DNA from: Macquaria australasica
Taxonomy: Eukaryota > Chordata > Actinopteri > Centrarchiformes > Percichthyidae
Reading direction: 5' to 3'
DNA length: 64,000 bases
NCBI GenBank assembly: GCA_005408345.1
Contig: SEMN01000411.1
Location: forward strand, 345,001 to 409,000
Below are positions 11,461-23,559 of the stretch, in pieces; the first letter of the stretch is position 1, and the number at the start of each line of letters is the position of its first letter. Under the pieces are notes generated by a model. The model saw only the letters and a program-made list of their open reading frames with translations, was not told the DNA's origin and searched no databases. Both the position numbers and the translations under genes were made by a program.

Positions 11461-12523
11461 TTTCAAACCCAATTCAAGCTACAGTATGTTAAGTATATTC
11501 TTCAAAATCAACCTCAGTTGCTGAAAGCAAAATGTCCATCTAGTGTTTTTAATTGGTTTGTGCAATTCACATTTTGATGTAGATTTTATGATGTATGTGC
11601 TGTACCCAAACTGGTCCCATTGTCTAATAAGTCACCCCTTGTAAATGTTAACATGCAAGTGTTAACTAATGGCTTAAGTAATGGATAATGAATCATTTAC
11701 TAATGCTTTACAGATCTGATATGAAGCATTATTAAGAACAACTTGTGCAGATTGTCTCTCTGATGTTTATCCCCCCTACTGGTAAAGAGGATTGAACACA
11801 TGATCCTTTTATATCAAGACATATTAAACACATAAACAACAAAGACTTGGTGAGACTAAATGACATAATAATCTGGAGTGTGTGAAGTGGAGAGAGTAAC
11901 CAAACTTCTCTCTCACGCTCTCTGTTTTGTACTTCACGCCACTGACGCGGTCATAAATTCTGAGCTGCATAACTCTCCACATGTTTGTTGTTGTTCTGTC
12001 TGTAAGTAAATGTGCTGCTGCTGCTGCCTTTTCCAGCCTCCTCAATGGAGCTAACTTGGATCAATAAAAGTCAAATAAAGGAAGAATAAAGGCCCCTGAA
12101 TGGAATTTAATGGACCTCTTTGGCTTGTTTGCAGACTGCCCCTGTGAACAATATAACTAGTGGTGAATTTCTCCACATGAGGAGGAGGAGAAGGAGGGTT
12201 GTGTTGGTGGGTGGGGGCAGCAGGGTCGGGGGTTGTAGACATGTGCTAACTATAGAGTGAGGGGCTGTCACACATGCTGGACAACAGTGGCAACAAAAAT
12301 GTCAGGTGAAAAACCTGGGAGGACATGTGTCACTTTGATTCCAGAGCAGAGGCCAGTGCTGCAAGTTCAGTGTCCAGCGTGCCTGTCCGAATCCTCCTCT
12401 GTCTCCCACTAATCTAAAGGAAAACACTTATATCCAGAGCCAGCTGGACAGAGCTGCAGGGGAAGAAAGGCCTGGCTGACACAAAATACTGACTTCTTTG
12501 TAAAACTAAGGGAGTGGGACACT

Positions 12524-13083
12524 AGATGGGTTTCCATCCACCTGGTTTTATGCACATTTTCAATTTGCACAAAATAAAACCCAAGTGGAAACGAGAGGTG
12601 GAAAAGTTGGTGCATCAATAAAAGCAAAATGCGACAAAGTGCAATGGAAACAGCCTTAGTGAATAAATCATGATGTACATGAAGCATGTGACTTTAATGT
12701 CCACTGAAGCCTCCGCTCCACTGAAGAGACGACAAGTAGACGAAAACACCAGATGTGTGTGGAGCAATGAGGAGACTGTAAAGTTAAAATACATGAAACA
12801 AACAGAAATGTCATATTTCTATCATGTTTTCTTCATTCATTTCACTGTATGAGGTTTGACTGGTGCTCTTTTAATGATATCATCTTGTTGCGCCCTCTTC
12901 TATAGCAATGGTTTAATGGCACTCGACTGGAGAATTAGTGCCACCAGCTGCTTATCTTGACGAACCAACTCATTTATTGACATAAGGGTAGTGGAGGGAA
13001 CCACACCTTTGTTCGCGTTTTCTTTTGCAAATTTTCACAGAATGAATTTAAAATTTGTGCTACATTTGGATGGAAACGTAGCT
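12524..13083. mobile_element. MITE-like element with TTTCCATCCA termini
   Basis: The left end reads ATGGGTTTCCATCCACC (about 12524-12541) and the right end TTTGGATGGAAACGTAGC (about 13065-13082). The termini are inverted copies of each other around a TTTCCATCCA core. Subterminal stretches (TGCACATTTTCAATTTGCAC versus GCAAATTTTCACAGAATG) are weakly inverted too. The interior has no transposase. Length is about 560 bp. This terminal motif is familiar from fish MITEs. No clear target-site duplication was found. Confidence 0.55.
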
Positions 13084-13242
13084 GTTGGATAACGCTACAC
13101 TGCCAATCAGTGCTTGTGTCAATTCAGAGTTAACATAGACTACTGATGGTTTTATATTCTTACTTACTTACTTCTTATTTATGCCTGTAGGGTCAGTAAA
13201 TGTAATGGCTGAAAAAGTTTTATCCTCACTAACCCTTTGTCT

Positions 13243-13495
13243 GCAGTGGTGGAAGATGTACTGAGATCTTTTACTTATGTACAAGTAATACCTTACTTAC
13301 AATGAAAGCAGCAAAATGTACTTAAAGTATAAGTAAAGACCCATTCAACCACAGCTGTGAGATAAGTGCAAGAAAGAGTACAGCAGTATAAAGTATAAAA
13401 TGGAAATATTCTACTTCCAAATAGTAAAACTTGAAGTACCAGCAGTCTAACTATTAGATTTTTAAAGTACAAATGTACACATGGAACTATTAAAG
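13243..13495 (+). repeat. Dispersed fish repeat (GTGGTGGAAGATGTACTGAGATC type)
   Basis: It starts with AGTGGTGGAAGATGTACTG and runs through AGCAAAATGTACTTAAAGTA and AAAATGGAAATATTCTACTT. This succession is typical of a very common non-autonomous repeat in fish genomes. No coding content. Ends are approximate. Confidence 0.6.
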
Positions 13496-14539
13496 TAATG
13501 CCGGAGCTAGAAAACTGATCAGGGTGTTACCAAAAGCATTTGAATTCACTCAACTCACAAGAGAACCATGAATATCCATACCAAAGTTCACTGAAGTTTG
13601 ACGATGAAGCTTCAAAGTACTTCAAAGCTGTATTCATTGATTTTTTTGGTAATTTGGTGGCTGTGGATTATATATTATAACTTTGGTACAGTTAACATGT
13701 TAGCAAGCAGTTCTACTCACACATCCAACAGACATGGAGCAATATCAGCATTCATTTGACCATTATAAGTTAGTAACACTATTTTAGCTGCCCCTTTTAT
13801 GGATATTGTCACTGTTCATGTAAGTCCAAAATCTCAACTTTTTATGAACTAAGAAGAAAACAGCTCTGTTTTCAGCTTCATGACAATGCATTTTCCAGAT
13901 AATTCAATGGGTTTAGAATTTTTATTTAGTTTAAGAAGTAGGAGGATTTTCTCAACCTATAAAGGATCGATCCTTCAGTATACCTGAAAAATTCAAACTC
14001 ACCAAAATTGGCGATTTTTTTTACATTACAGTGTATTATAACCAGCTATTATCATATAATAGTTATACATGCTAAATATGGTTAAATAAAGTCCAATATT
14101 CATTGTCTTTAAGCTCTGTTTTTGGTCTCTACCAACTCCTGAGGGAAATATCTGGCTCTTTAGCTGCTCAATGCTCCAGTATGTTCACCAGCTAGACTTG
14201 TTGTGGTTGATACCAAGATTTGTTGTGGTTGATCTATTGTAGCAGAGCATCTCCTATCAGTTCAACTTTAAAATTATGTTTAGATTAAATAATTGATGAG
14301 ATGCAAATCACACAAACCTAATGCACAAATTGCTAATACTGAGATGGTGTGAAGTCAGCAGTTGTGGCTTTCTGCTAAATTGTGTGATCATGTAGTTGGG
14401 AGTATTTCTTTAGACCCTTGGTTAAGATTGAGCCGAAAGTCCTCATTCTTCACCATGAAAACAGCAGTTCAACAAAACAATCTCAACCACAGATCCACTC
14501 TATTTTTTTCCACAGCAGTATCACACGGTCTTCATCAAT
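13496..14539. other. Intergenic, nothing recognised
   Basis: AT-rich, with no recognisable gene, tRNA or repeat family. Confidence 0.5.
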
Positions 14540-14735
14540 TTCAGTTCAATTCAGTTGTATTTATATAGCAACAAATCATAACAGTTATCTCAGGGCACTT
14601 TTCATATAGAGCAGGTCTAGACCGACTCTTTATATTTACAGAGGCCCAACAATTCCCACCATGAGCAAGCACTAGGTGACAGTGGCAAGGAAAAACTCTA
14701 GAGAGAGAGAGAGAGAGAGAGCGCAGTAGGAAAGA
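14540..14735 (+). repeat. Dispersed fish repeat (TTCAATTCAGTTGTATTTATATAG type) with GA run
   Basis: It contains TTATATAGCAACAAATCATA, ATCTCAGGGCACTTTTCATA, GAGCAGGTCTAGACC, CCCAACAATTCCCACCATGA and GACAGTGGCAAGGAAAAACT. This sequence of phrases characterises a very widespread fish repeat. A short GA microsatellite (14699-14720) interrupts it. A small piece of the same family in the opposite orientation is at 18060-18138. Confidence 0.65.
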
Positions 14736-14789
14736 AGAGGGATTTTGCTCAGTTGTTGTAGAACCTATAGCCAAAACTAACAGCCAGAT

Positions 14790-15365
14790 TTCCATGGAAT
14801 TTGTTGTGGTTATTCATGGTCTCCAGAGGATGAAGTTTAATGTTTTTGATAACTGCCTGATCTTTCATCTAGCAGCCAAATGCTGTTGTTATTGTGTGTG
14901 TTGTGATCATGTGCAAGAATCCTGTTGCAGGTCATTGATTCTTCTTTGTCCCAATGGTCTTGGTTAAAGCTGCACAAATCAATATTTTTTATTATCAATA
15001 GATCAAATGTGAAAGGTCAAAAAGTTGCATGTAGGTTGAGATTTGTCTTCAGACTGAAATATCTTGACAACTATTGGATAGATTGCCATGAAATTTGCAA
15101 CATACTGTATATTTAAGGTATATTTAACTATATATACTATATACTGTATATTTAAGGATGAATACTAAGGATGAGGTCAGGTGATCCCCTGACTTTTCCT
15201 CCAGCGCCACCAGCTGGTTGACATTTTTGGGTTGTTACTGAAATATCTCAACAAATGCCATGGAACTTGTTACATACATGCATACAGACATACATGGTCC
15301 CCAGAGGATGAACTGTAATAACCTTGATCCCTTAACTTTTCCTCACGAGGTCAAAATTTCAATGT
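14790..15365 (+). repeat. Dispersed fish repeat (GAAATATCTTGACAA type), copies 2 and 3
   Basis: Two partial units share phrases with 515-838. One is near 14810-14880 (CATGGTCTCCAGAGGATGAA, CTTTCATCTAGCAGCC). A fuller one covers 15045-15365 (CTGAAATATCTTGACAACTA, GATTGCCATGAAATTTG, GATCCCCTGACTTTTCC, CATGGTCCCCAGAGGATGAA). No coding content. Confidence 0.55.
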
Positions 15366-15426
15366 GCCCAATACTTTGGTTTATGACCAAATCCCTGCAA
15401 CATGTCTAATGTCTAATGACAATGAA

Positions 15427-15715
15427 TCAGTGGTTAGCACTGTTGCCTCACAGCAAGAAGATCCTGGTTCGAATCCCGGCTGGGGCAGGGCCTTTCTGTG
15501 TGGTTTGTTCTCCCTGTATTTGCATGGATTTTCTCCAGGTGCTCCGGTTTCTCCTGCCATCAAAACATGTATGTTAGGTTCATTCTCCTGCCAAGGCACT
15601 GGCTTAGAACTGCGAGTTGGCCGCTGGGAGCTGCACAGTGGCTGCCCACTGCTCCTAATACTAAGAATGGGTCAAATGCAGTGAATTTCCCAAAGGGGAT
15701 AAAGAAAGGATAACT
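15427..15715 (+). mobile_element. SINE-like repeat with tRNA-like head
   Basis: It begins CAGTGGTTAGCACTGTTGCC, the same head as the element at 28716, and carries a perfect B-box-like GGTTCGAATCC at 15466-15476. After about 120 bases the body departs from the 28716 copy: it runs into CAAGGCACTGGC and AGCTGCACAGTGGCTGCCCA. It is therefore a variant or composite. No target-site duplication was identified. Confidence 0.6.
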
Positions 15716-17540
15716 TAAAAATGGCTTAGCCCCAAAATCTGAGTCTGTGGTCATGCATCTAATGATAAATACTGCAATATAATTAAGTGCTATGTGCATA
15801 AAGTTATTATTATTTTTACTTAAAACACACAGTTAACTGTCAATAAACAGCTCTATTTTAAACATTTATGAGAAACTCATCCTAGCCTGTTGTCTGACTG
15901 AATTGCCAGTTGCTTATGGAATGACAAATTCAGAAAGAAAAATCAACATAATTAAAAAGACCAAGGTGCACGTTAGAATAAGTAACTTCAGCATCTTCCA
16001 AATTTTATGGCAAACATAACAAAATGCTCCATCAAGTTTTGAACAAATATTCCAGCCAGTCAGTATTTGAAATAACAGCTAATAAATGAACAGTTATAAT
16101 CCATATATTATCTATAGCTGCCATTGAATGACCAAACTGGGTAACATAAAGGCCCACCTGCTGGGCTCTGTCATCCAGGAGCACTTGTTGTTGTGTGGGA
16201 TCCGGGGTTAGGGGGCGAGTCAGGACTTGCTTTCTAACATATGGTTTATAATCAGTCTGCACATTCATGTAGACACATGATGCACGCACTCTGTTTTCCA
16301 TTCCGTCAGCACTTCGCTCCGACCATTATGTTTAACACCCATTGTCATGATCACCCATTGCCACCCAGAGCTATGATCACAGTTTAATACAACATGTGAA
16401 GATCTGGGGATTTAAGCCCTGTAAGCCTATCCCTGGCACCGCCTATGGTGGCTAATGTAGGCTCCAGGTTTTGACGAGGAAGAAGAATGTGTGGAATAAA
16501 AATGATGATATCTCAGGTTCTGCTGCATCGATTTTGATCCTTTTTTTTTTTAACTGTCCATCTTGAGTCTGACAATTTTAAAGAAGTGCAATGCTAAATC
16601 AGTGGAGTGCTCTTTTAAGTAAGTGCTTTGAGTAGCCCAAACACAAACCTAAAAAAATGATCATTCTGTAGTTTCCACAAGCGGATATTGTAGGAAAACA
16701 AATAAAACATGTTGAAACTTATGAACATATTGCATTGGCAGTCATATATACATACTTCTTATTTCTTAAAATGTATTTGCTAATACACATTAGTTGAATA
16801 TGTACATATATATCATTTTTCCGGCTTAATGTCGTGAGACATTTCAAAGATGGGGTGAGTGTGAGTGTATAGAGAAACTGACACATCAAACATGGCCATC
16901 AGCCTCCCAAGAAGCCTACAGGCAGCCCTCTTGGCCACTTTCTCAACTCTGACTTTTGACCTCCTGCATGTATTGCTTCAAATAAATCTGACATGAAGGC
17001 CTCTACCCACACCAGATTTCCCTTATTCCAAATTTAAACAGCGAGCATGCTCAGCCCACGATCCATCCTGGGAGTAAACATCCAGCCACGTCCATGAAGT
17101 GGACCTGGTGATTCAGAATGAGAGGATATACATGTGTCAAATTGTGTTTGACAGAGCCGACCCAGAGGTTTGATCATTACCCCCGTTCCCTCCACCAGCG
17201 ATACAGGGAGCACGTGTAACTCAACACTTTCCACTGGAACATTTACTGCCATTAGTGTAGAAGGGAATTAGGTGGTGGAAGTGATGACATTTAAATCTCT
17301 GCTCAAATCAAACTGAATGAATTCTTGAGTTGTTTTCACTGGCAGAGAAAGTTTGTGTCATTAAATGGTAAAAATCCTTTCATTGATTTAGGCTTAGAGC
17401 TGTGGAGACCATGATTGAAGAAGGGTGGACAGACAGACAGACTGACAGAAGAGTGACCCAGAGGACAGGAGATGGGGTTGTGCATGTATTAGGTAATGGG
17501 TGTGGGTGATGGCAGCAGTAAATATCTGTAGCTGTGGCTC
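15716..17540. other. Intergenic, nothing recognised
   Basis: No gene, RNA or clear repeat. The stretch 16850-17250 is more complex in composition than its surroundings and could be a regulatory element, but I see no decisive motif. Confidence 0.5.
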
Positions 17541-17910
17541 AGGGGTGGAAAGAAGTAACTAAGTACTTTACTATGGTACGTTTCAGGTACTTCAATTTTA
17601 TGCTACTTTATACTTGTACTCCACTATATTTCTGAGGCAAATATAGTGGACTATAGTTACTCCATTACATTTGTTTGACATATATATAATATTTACTGTG
17701 CCATGTTAAACTACCCAACAGTATGCACAGTAGTTAGTGTCCAGCTAGCACTTTTACTTTTGATACTTTTTTTACTTTTTACATTTTACTGTTAATACTT
17801 TTGTAGTTTTACTTTTAAAATCTACTACTCAAATCTTGAATGTAGGACTTTTACTTGCAACAAAGTATTTTTACAGAGTGGCACTGCTACTTTTACTTCA
17901 CTGCTGTGGC
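17541..17910 (+). repeat. Dispersed fish repeat (AAGTAACTAAGTACTTTACT type)
   Basis: It begins GGGGTGGAAAGAAGTAACTA and passes through TTTTATGCTACTTTATACTT and GTACTCCACTATATTTCTGA. It ends GCTACTTTTACTTCACTG. These are standard phrases of an abundant non-autonomous fish repeat. No open frame of interest. Confidence 0.65.
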
Positions 17911-18059
17911 TGGTTGACAGGATGAAAACATGATTGAGAAGATGACTGAGCCACCAGCATCCCCAATTCTCTGCTGAGGACACCTACTCTACATGCATCT
18001 ATGTCTCTCTGCCTGCACTGAAAAACACACTTGGAGACACCCTGACCCTGAGGTCTGCG

Positions 18060-18138
18060 AGACAAATAAAGTGCCCTGAGATAACTTTGTTATGATATGG
18101 CGCTATATAAATAAAACTGAATTGAATTGAATTGAAAT
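18060..18138 (-). repeat. Short inverted piece of the 14540 repeat family
   Basis: GCCCTGAGATAACTTTGTTA, GCGCTATATAAATAAAACTG and AATTGAATTGAATTGAA together are the reverse complement of the start of the 14540 repeat. The (ATTGA)n tail is the repeat's edge. Confidence 0.55.
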
Positions 18139-20440
18139 TCAGGTGTACATTCCTTTAAATATTGTCTCCATCTGTGTTAGTGACTGTGAAGTGGGATGCT
18201 GCCCTTAAAAGGAGTTTTATTAGATTTTAAAAAGAGGATTATCACTTTTTTGCAGTCAGCATATACTCCTGTTTATTGGTCCTATTTACACAGTGCTGGT
18301 CATAGTTCATTAACATTTTACTCCACAGTGTTAATAGTTGAGAGCTGGGACCATGGGGACCTCACTACAAAGAAGTAGATATTTATTTACACATGGTGGG
18401 TTTTTATAAGAGGATTCCAGTGGCTTTAGACTGTATCCAAAACCCATCCCTCATTCTTCCTATATAATAGACACTCAGTGACTAGAGTGACCAGTAAATG
18501 GACATACTGGACAGTTATGAATCATTCTGGAGGTGTGGATTCACACAACGGTAATCTATAAAATATGCATTGCATTGTGGGATTATTAGCAGAAAGTAGT
18601 GTCCAGAGGTGTTGCTGATAGCATTAACAATGGCTGCGTTCTATTCAGGTGTCCCAGTAAGCCATGTCAGTGAGCCAGCATGAACAATACCAGGAGCCTG
18701 AAACCGAGCAGCTAAATGGAATTCAGCCATCGTTCATTTTGTTATTTAGACCTGTGCTTTTCCTACTGTGTCATGTCAAATTTTCTTCACACTCAAAGCT
18801 TTTTGGATATTTTATTTTGGCCAGTGTGCCTTTCTTGTAATAGTGGAAAGTAGAGAGGAGACATAAACATCAGAGGACCCCTGCCAGATATTATAGTAAC
18901 ATAGTCAGTGCCACCAGATTTTATAGATTTCATTCATTCAACTGTTCTTTTGTAGTTTCTGTAAAACTTTATTTTCCAAGATGTAGTCTAGGTCTGAATT
19001 TAATTTCAAAGCCCATCTATGTTATTATTTTTGGCTTGAAAAGAAGCTAAATTTAAATATATTGAGTCTGTACAGTTACACAAAGAAGTGTAAAGTTATT
19101 AAAAAAAAGAAAAAAAAGAAACAGAATTGTCCGTTAAGTAGATTTTGAGTATCACATTCAAATGTCATAGACTTGGGGTGTATGGAAGTGAAATGATTTA
19201 GATTATGGCTAGCCACATTATTGTTCTCACAATGCTATAATATTTCAAACATTCCGGTCATGTGTCTGTGGCCCTTATGAGTTTGTATATAGTGTATAGA
19301 ATTTATGGTGACTATGTTCTTGATAATGTGCAGGGTTTTCATTTGCTATGGTTGGCCTCTCTCCATAATTCTTCCATCACATTTTCTCAGAGTTTATTGT
19401 GACCTGATTGTAGGCCAAGTTGGTTTTATATTTCTATAGTATCACAAAGTATAAGTCGAATGTATTTGAATGGGTTGTATTTAATGATATTAACACTTGT
19501 TTCAGTATATTCCTGTAGCATGCAGTTTTTCTATGGTATTCCTGCTGTATAAATGCGTATTACCCTCTTGGATAGCATGTATGCCGTGCTGTTGTTAGGG
19601 GGGATTCTCAGTATAAAGCAGAGTTTGTGCATCATGTGATGCAGCTTTCTGCGGGAGCTCTGACCCATATTTCATACGGATACGCGCCTGTTTCCGGCAG
19701 CCTTCAAAACGCATTTATCTTCAGCACAGTCGGCAGTGCTGAATGAATTAGGCCTGTTAGAGCGGCGCACAGAATCCTTCCACTCTGTAGGCCTATTTGT
19801 CTGTTTGCTCCTATGAGCTACGGTATATTCTACAATTGCCCTCTGTGTTGCATAGAAAAAGATGAAGGTTATTAAGAAATGTTCGTTAGTCGCATTAACG
19901 GATACGGTTTGGACCCGTGAAGAGTAGCCTAATTTTATGCTGCTGAAAATATGATACAAATACTGCAAACTTTTGCCATTTTACAATGGAATTATGAACT
20001 GAAAAGTCATTGGAGACATGCTGTGTACACGCAGTGAGCAGAGAATATAAAGTAGTAGTGCGCCGTCCAATAACCCAGAAATAGATATACCTCTGTTGAG
20101 ACTACAGCTGATTCAGTTGCCAGTGCTGTATTCGATTGCATTAGGCTATATGCTTTGTATTTTTTCCTCTCTGGAAATACACAGGTCGGAGAAGATTATT
20201 TTTTCTTATTATTCGTTTTTATATTTTACCATGTTAAGAGCCAGAATAGAATTTAAACAGACAGAGGCCCGCGTCTGGCCCTAAACATGATGTCCTTAAG
20301 TCTATTTAAGACAGCAATTAGCTGACAATTAAAAAGGTGAATATGGCTGGAAAAAAAAAGGACAGAAAGAAGAGCCTTTCATCGGACAAATGGTGTCGGA
20401 CACCCTGTGTAAAAGTCACGTTCACACATTCAGCAACATA
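18139..20440. other. Intergenic downstream of meis2, nothing recognised
   Basis: No gene seen. Composition shifts near 19600 to a more CpG-containing, less repetitive sequence (19640-20100) that could be regulatory or distal 3' UTR. There is no motif strong enough to call. Confidence 0.45.
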
Positions 20441-20447
20441 GATGGCC

Positions 20448-20448
<1 letters not shown>

Positions 20449-20489
<41 letters not shown>

Positions 20490-20490
20490 G
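20449..20490 (+). repeat. (ATA/AAT)n microsatellite
   Basis: About 14 trinucleotide units, followed by imperfect AAT/AGT units to about 20575. Confidence 0.95.
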
Positions 20491-21344
20491 CAGTAATAAT
20501 AATAATAGGCCTAGTAGTAGTCGTAGCAGTAATAATAACAGTATTCATAACAGTAAAAATAATAATTATAATAATTTAGAAATTGTATAAAGCGAAATCC
20601 TCCGCGCGTGATCATTTCGGTGGATTGTTGCCGATGAAAATTAATATTTATTAATAATCACAAAGGCGCGTGCAGGCCTCCTCCAGCTCTCCGAAAGCGC
20701 AGAGGATCGTTACAGGCTGACAGTGATAAATGAGCTTCTCGGTGCTCCGGTGCCTTTATTTATTTATTATTTGTAGTTTATTTCTGTAGGCGTTTTATTT
20801 ATTTTCTCCTGAGATGCAGATGTGGAAAAAAATATTGGGACCGGAAGTAAAAATCAAAAATGATCAGTGTTTCATTGAAAACGAAGTAATTTATTCTTCT
20901 TTTTTGTTTGTTTGTTTGTTTTGTATACAACAACCGTTTCCCCCCATTCTTTTTCATTTCTCTGCATCTTTTTCTCTCTGTGTCACACACACACACACAC
21001 CATCCCCGCAGAACAGGCTAGAAACAACAACGTTCAGTGAAAGCTGCAGCCTGACTTGGCTCTGGTTTTCTTCAATTTCGCAGCCGGGCCATCCATCATC
21101 CCTGTCACCATCAATCGAATAACGCGAGACAACTGCAACCCCGTCTCATATCGAACCGGAGCTGGCTACGTGACCTGCTCCACCAACTAATGTTGTTGCT
21201 TAAAGCATTTTGTCCAACGCCTACACTGACCTTTCTGCTTCGGATTTTTTAAATGAGGCCGCAGGAAAAACCATCAGCCCGCCGATCTGCTCTTCACATT
21301 AAAACACTCTGCTGCGTCATTGCTTTGTCTTCCTCAGTCAAGTC

Positions 21345-22229
21345 TTTATTTTGGTTTTAGTGCAGACTTCTTCTCTGTGTTTTTGGTGCTATAAAATTAT
21401 TTCAAACATTGTCAAAAATAATGGAACTCGATCAAGTCACGTTCCGGTCCCAGTTTCTAAGAACACAGGTAGAGTAAAAACAGCAGACAGAGATGCAGTG
21501 CATGGAGAACAGAAACAATCATTCAGAGGATTTTTTCTTTAAAAATCTTGGTTTTAGTTGGAATAAAAAAAAAAAAAACACATCAGTGGTAAAAGCTCAC
21601 TTTAACGTCTAGTGATCACAAGCGCATACATGGATAGAAACAGCCAAATAAAGAGCACAAATCTATACAGCACAACAATTAAAACTCTCACCGAGTCCTC
21701 ATATTATTTTTTAGAGATATTCCACAGTGTTTTCTGTTTTGTCCTATAAACGAGAGGGTGTGTGTGTGGGTGTGTGTGTGTGTTTCTTTGTACAATTTCA
21801 TTCGGAGGGGATGGGCATATTTAGGGGTTTGGGGGTAAAGCTTCACTTAAAAAAGAAGAAGAAAAAGAGAAAAAGTCGTCATCCCCGTGGTCCGCCGTTG
21901 TAGAAAAATAAATAAATAATTTAAAAGGAAATGGAGGAGATGTGTCAAACTGCTCTTCGCTCTTCGCTATGAAGTCCTTGGTCGTCTCAGCTCCTCAGCT
22001 CACACCGAGTCTGTTCAGTTTAAAGTCAAAGTTTGTAGGCGGCCTCCGGTCCAGAGGTTAGGCGTTTCCATGGTGATCCTCTAGGCTACACGCGCGCACC
22101 GTGCGGGCTCGAGCAAGGTGAGGCGGGAGTGGTCAGGTGGGTTCGACGTGGCGGCTGCAGAGGCAGCTCCGTAGGCCTAATGAGCGCCACAGCCAGATGG
22201 AAGGAGATCCCTGAGCCAACCATGGAGGC
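21345..22229 (-). other. meis2: Candidate meis2 terminal exon 13 / 3' UTR
   Basis: A good acceptor (GTGTGTGTCCAG, ending at 22230) precedes this block, and exon 12 upstream has a strong GTAAGT donor after its stop codon, so a further exon is expected. If exon 12 is included, this is 3' UTR. If exon 12 is skipped, the frame from exon 11 would read on as G-LHGWLRDLLPSGCGAH and stop at 22177. That is unlike the usual long MEIS2 tail. The block is CpG-bearing and less repetitive than intronic DNA. On the minus strand it holds a TTATTTATTTATTTT AU-rich element (about 21906-21920) and AATAAA at 21350-21345. A second AATAAA cluster is at 20772-20757. The exon boundaries are inference. Confidence 0.4.
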
Positions 22230-22794
22230 CTGGACACACACAGGACAGAGATCAGAGGGTTAGGACACATGAGTCCAGGCCTGGTCCAAGACTTAACTGG
22301 CCCCCAAAATGACTGGTCTTACACATGAACAGAACGCAGCACATATACAGCTCATTTCAAACCAAAAAAAAAAAAAACATACAAGCAGATAATTAAGAAA
22401 ATAGCACCAAACTTTGTCATTTGATTTTCAGACCTTCACGTCTACAACAACATTCAGAGATAACTGACAAAGCATGGTGTTTGGCTTGTGGCCCCTCATC
22501 ACTTGTATCTGCCACCACTTCTCCCCAGTTCAAACAAACGGATTATTTTTCCTTGTTTTATCTGAATACTTTATAGAGGCCTAAAGTGGTAAAATTACCC
22601 AATATTCACCTGAAAAAGTCTGAAATCACAAACATCATTTTGTGTAGCAGAAATGTTTCCTATCTTCTCAAGACCTCAGATTTCTCTTGTGACTAGAAAC
22701 ATCAAAGTAAAGAGTAATTAAAGTCCATCTTGGCTTTTTTCCCTGTGATATCTAGACAGAGTTAATACAATGAAATTAAACAACCATTTCAAGT

Positions 22795-23043
22795 TTTGAT
22801 TGTCTGTATAGCAGAATATTTTCGGGTTTGACAAGCCATTTCGTGAACAGCTCTTAGTTCATCGAATTTTGTACAATATAGAAGAAAATGGGACTCTTCC
22901 ACCTCTCCCAAATAACACAGTGCACAGCAGCCACAGTATTTTGAAAAGTATATTGAAGTATATTGAAAAGTTCTGAACCCTAACCCCACATCAGTTACCA
23001 CAGTATGAACAGCACTGCTTAAGTGACAAATCTTTGAGGTCAT
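22795..23043 (-). pseudogene. LINE C-terminal zinc-knuckle fragment
   Basis: The minus-strand frame contains C-x2-C-x3-C...EVEESHFLLYCTKFDELR. This resembles the CxxC...H...C segment with a 'gEvEdexHFLlhCp' core found at the C-terminus of many non-LTR retrotransposon ORF2 proteins. It is short, has no reverse transcriptase next to it, and lies between meis2 exon 12 and the candidate exon 13. Confidence 0.5.
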
Positions 23044-23559
23044 GTAGCAGCTACTGGAGAAGACTCTATCAGGGGGTCAATTCTGACATTTCATGCTACC
23101 TGACAACCCTTTTTTCCTTTATTGGAGCATATGGAAGCAGATAATGTCTTGATTTCTCTCCTGTCTTACTTCTTTATGTATTCATGGGGGGGGGGTTAAA
23201 AAGGCAAAATGTTTTTTTCCTTATGAGCTCCTTGTTGGTGATAAGTAAATAAAAAAGACCTTGATCAAAAATGTTTTGACTTTCAGTTTGTCAAAATAAT
23301 TTTTTACTGAAGCTTTCAACCGCATCTTACAGCCTTCCTTGGTGGATACAGTTTGCTCAGTTGTCACTTTAGTTCATTGGTCTAAATCTTTGATTTATGA
23401 CTTTATCTCAGAGTTCTTTCTTTCTCCTTTTTGATTAATCTCTTGTATTCCTCTTCCATCGTGTTGCACTTAACATGAACTCTTCCAGATACTCGCTCAC
23501 AAACATGTGCAGTTTATAATAAAGCATATGGTGGAGCCAGCTGTATTGTGCAGCAGAGA

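Larger units (their letters stand above)
7643..12523. other. Intergenic, no gene seen
   Basis: No open frame here shows a domain or a splice-consistent series. The stretch holds an AT-rich inverted patch near 7780-7820, a half-copy of a MITE-like element at 8755-8875, and a candidate regulatory block at 11150-11460. A moderately GC-rich block at about 9590-9960 has no recognisable content. Confidence 0.6.

Noticed and set aside
12051..12242. Proline/histidine-rich minus-strand frame, considered as the missing long MEIS2 C-terminus
   Set aside because: It lacks the LQSMPGDY, MMMHGGPP and DIHAQ blocks and has no suitable acceptor; it reflects a GGGTGG/GGAGGA tract.
15466..15476. Possible tRNA gene (perfect B-box-like GGTTCGAATCC)
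   Set aside because: No cloverleaf or A-box at tRNA spacing; it is the head of a SINE-like repeat that recurs at 28716.
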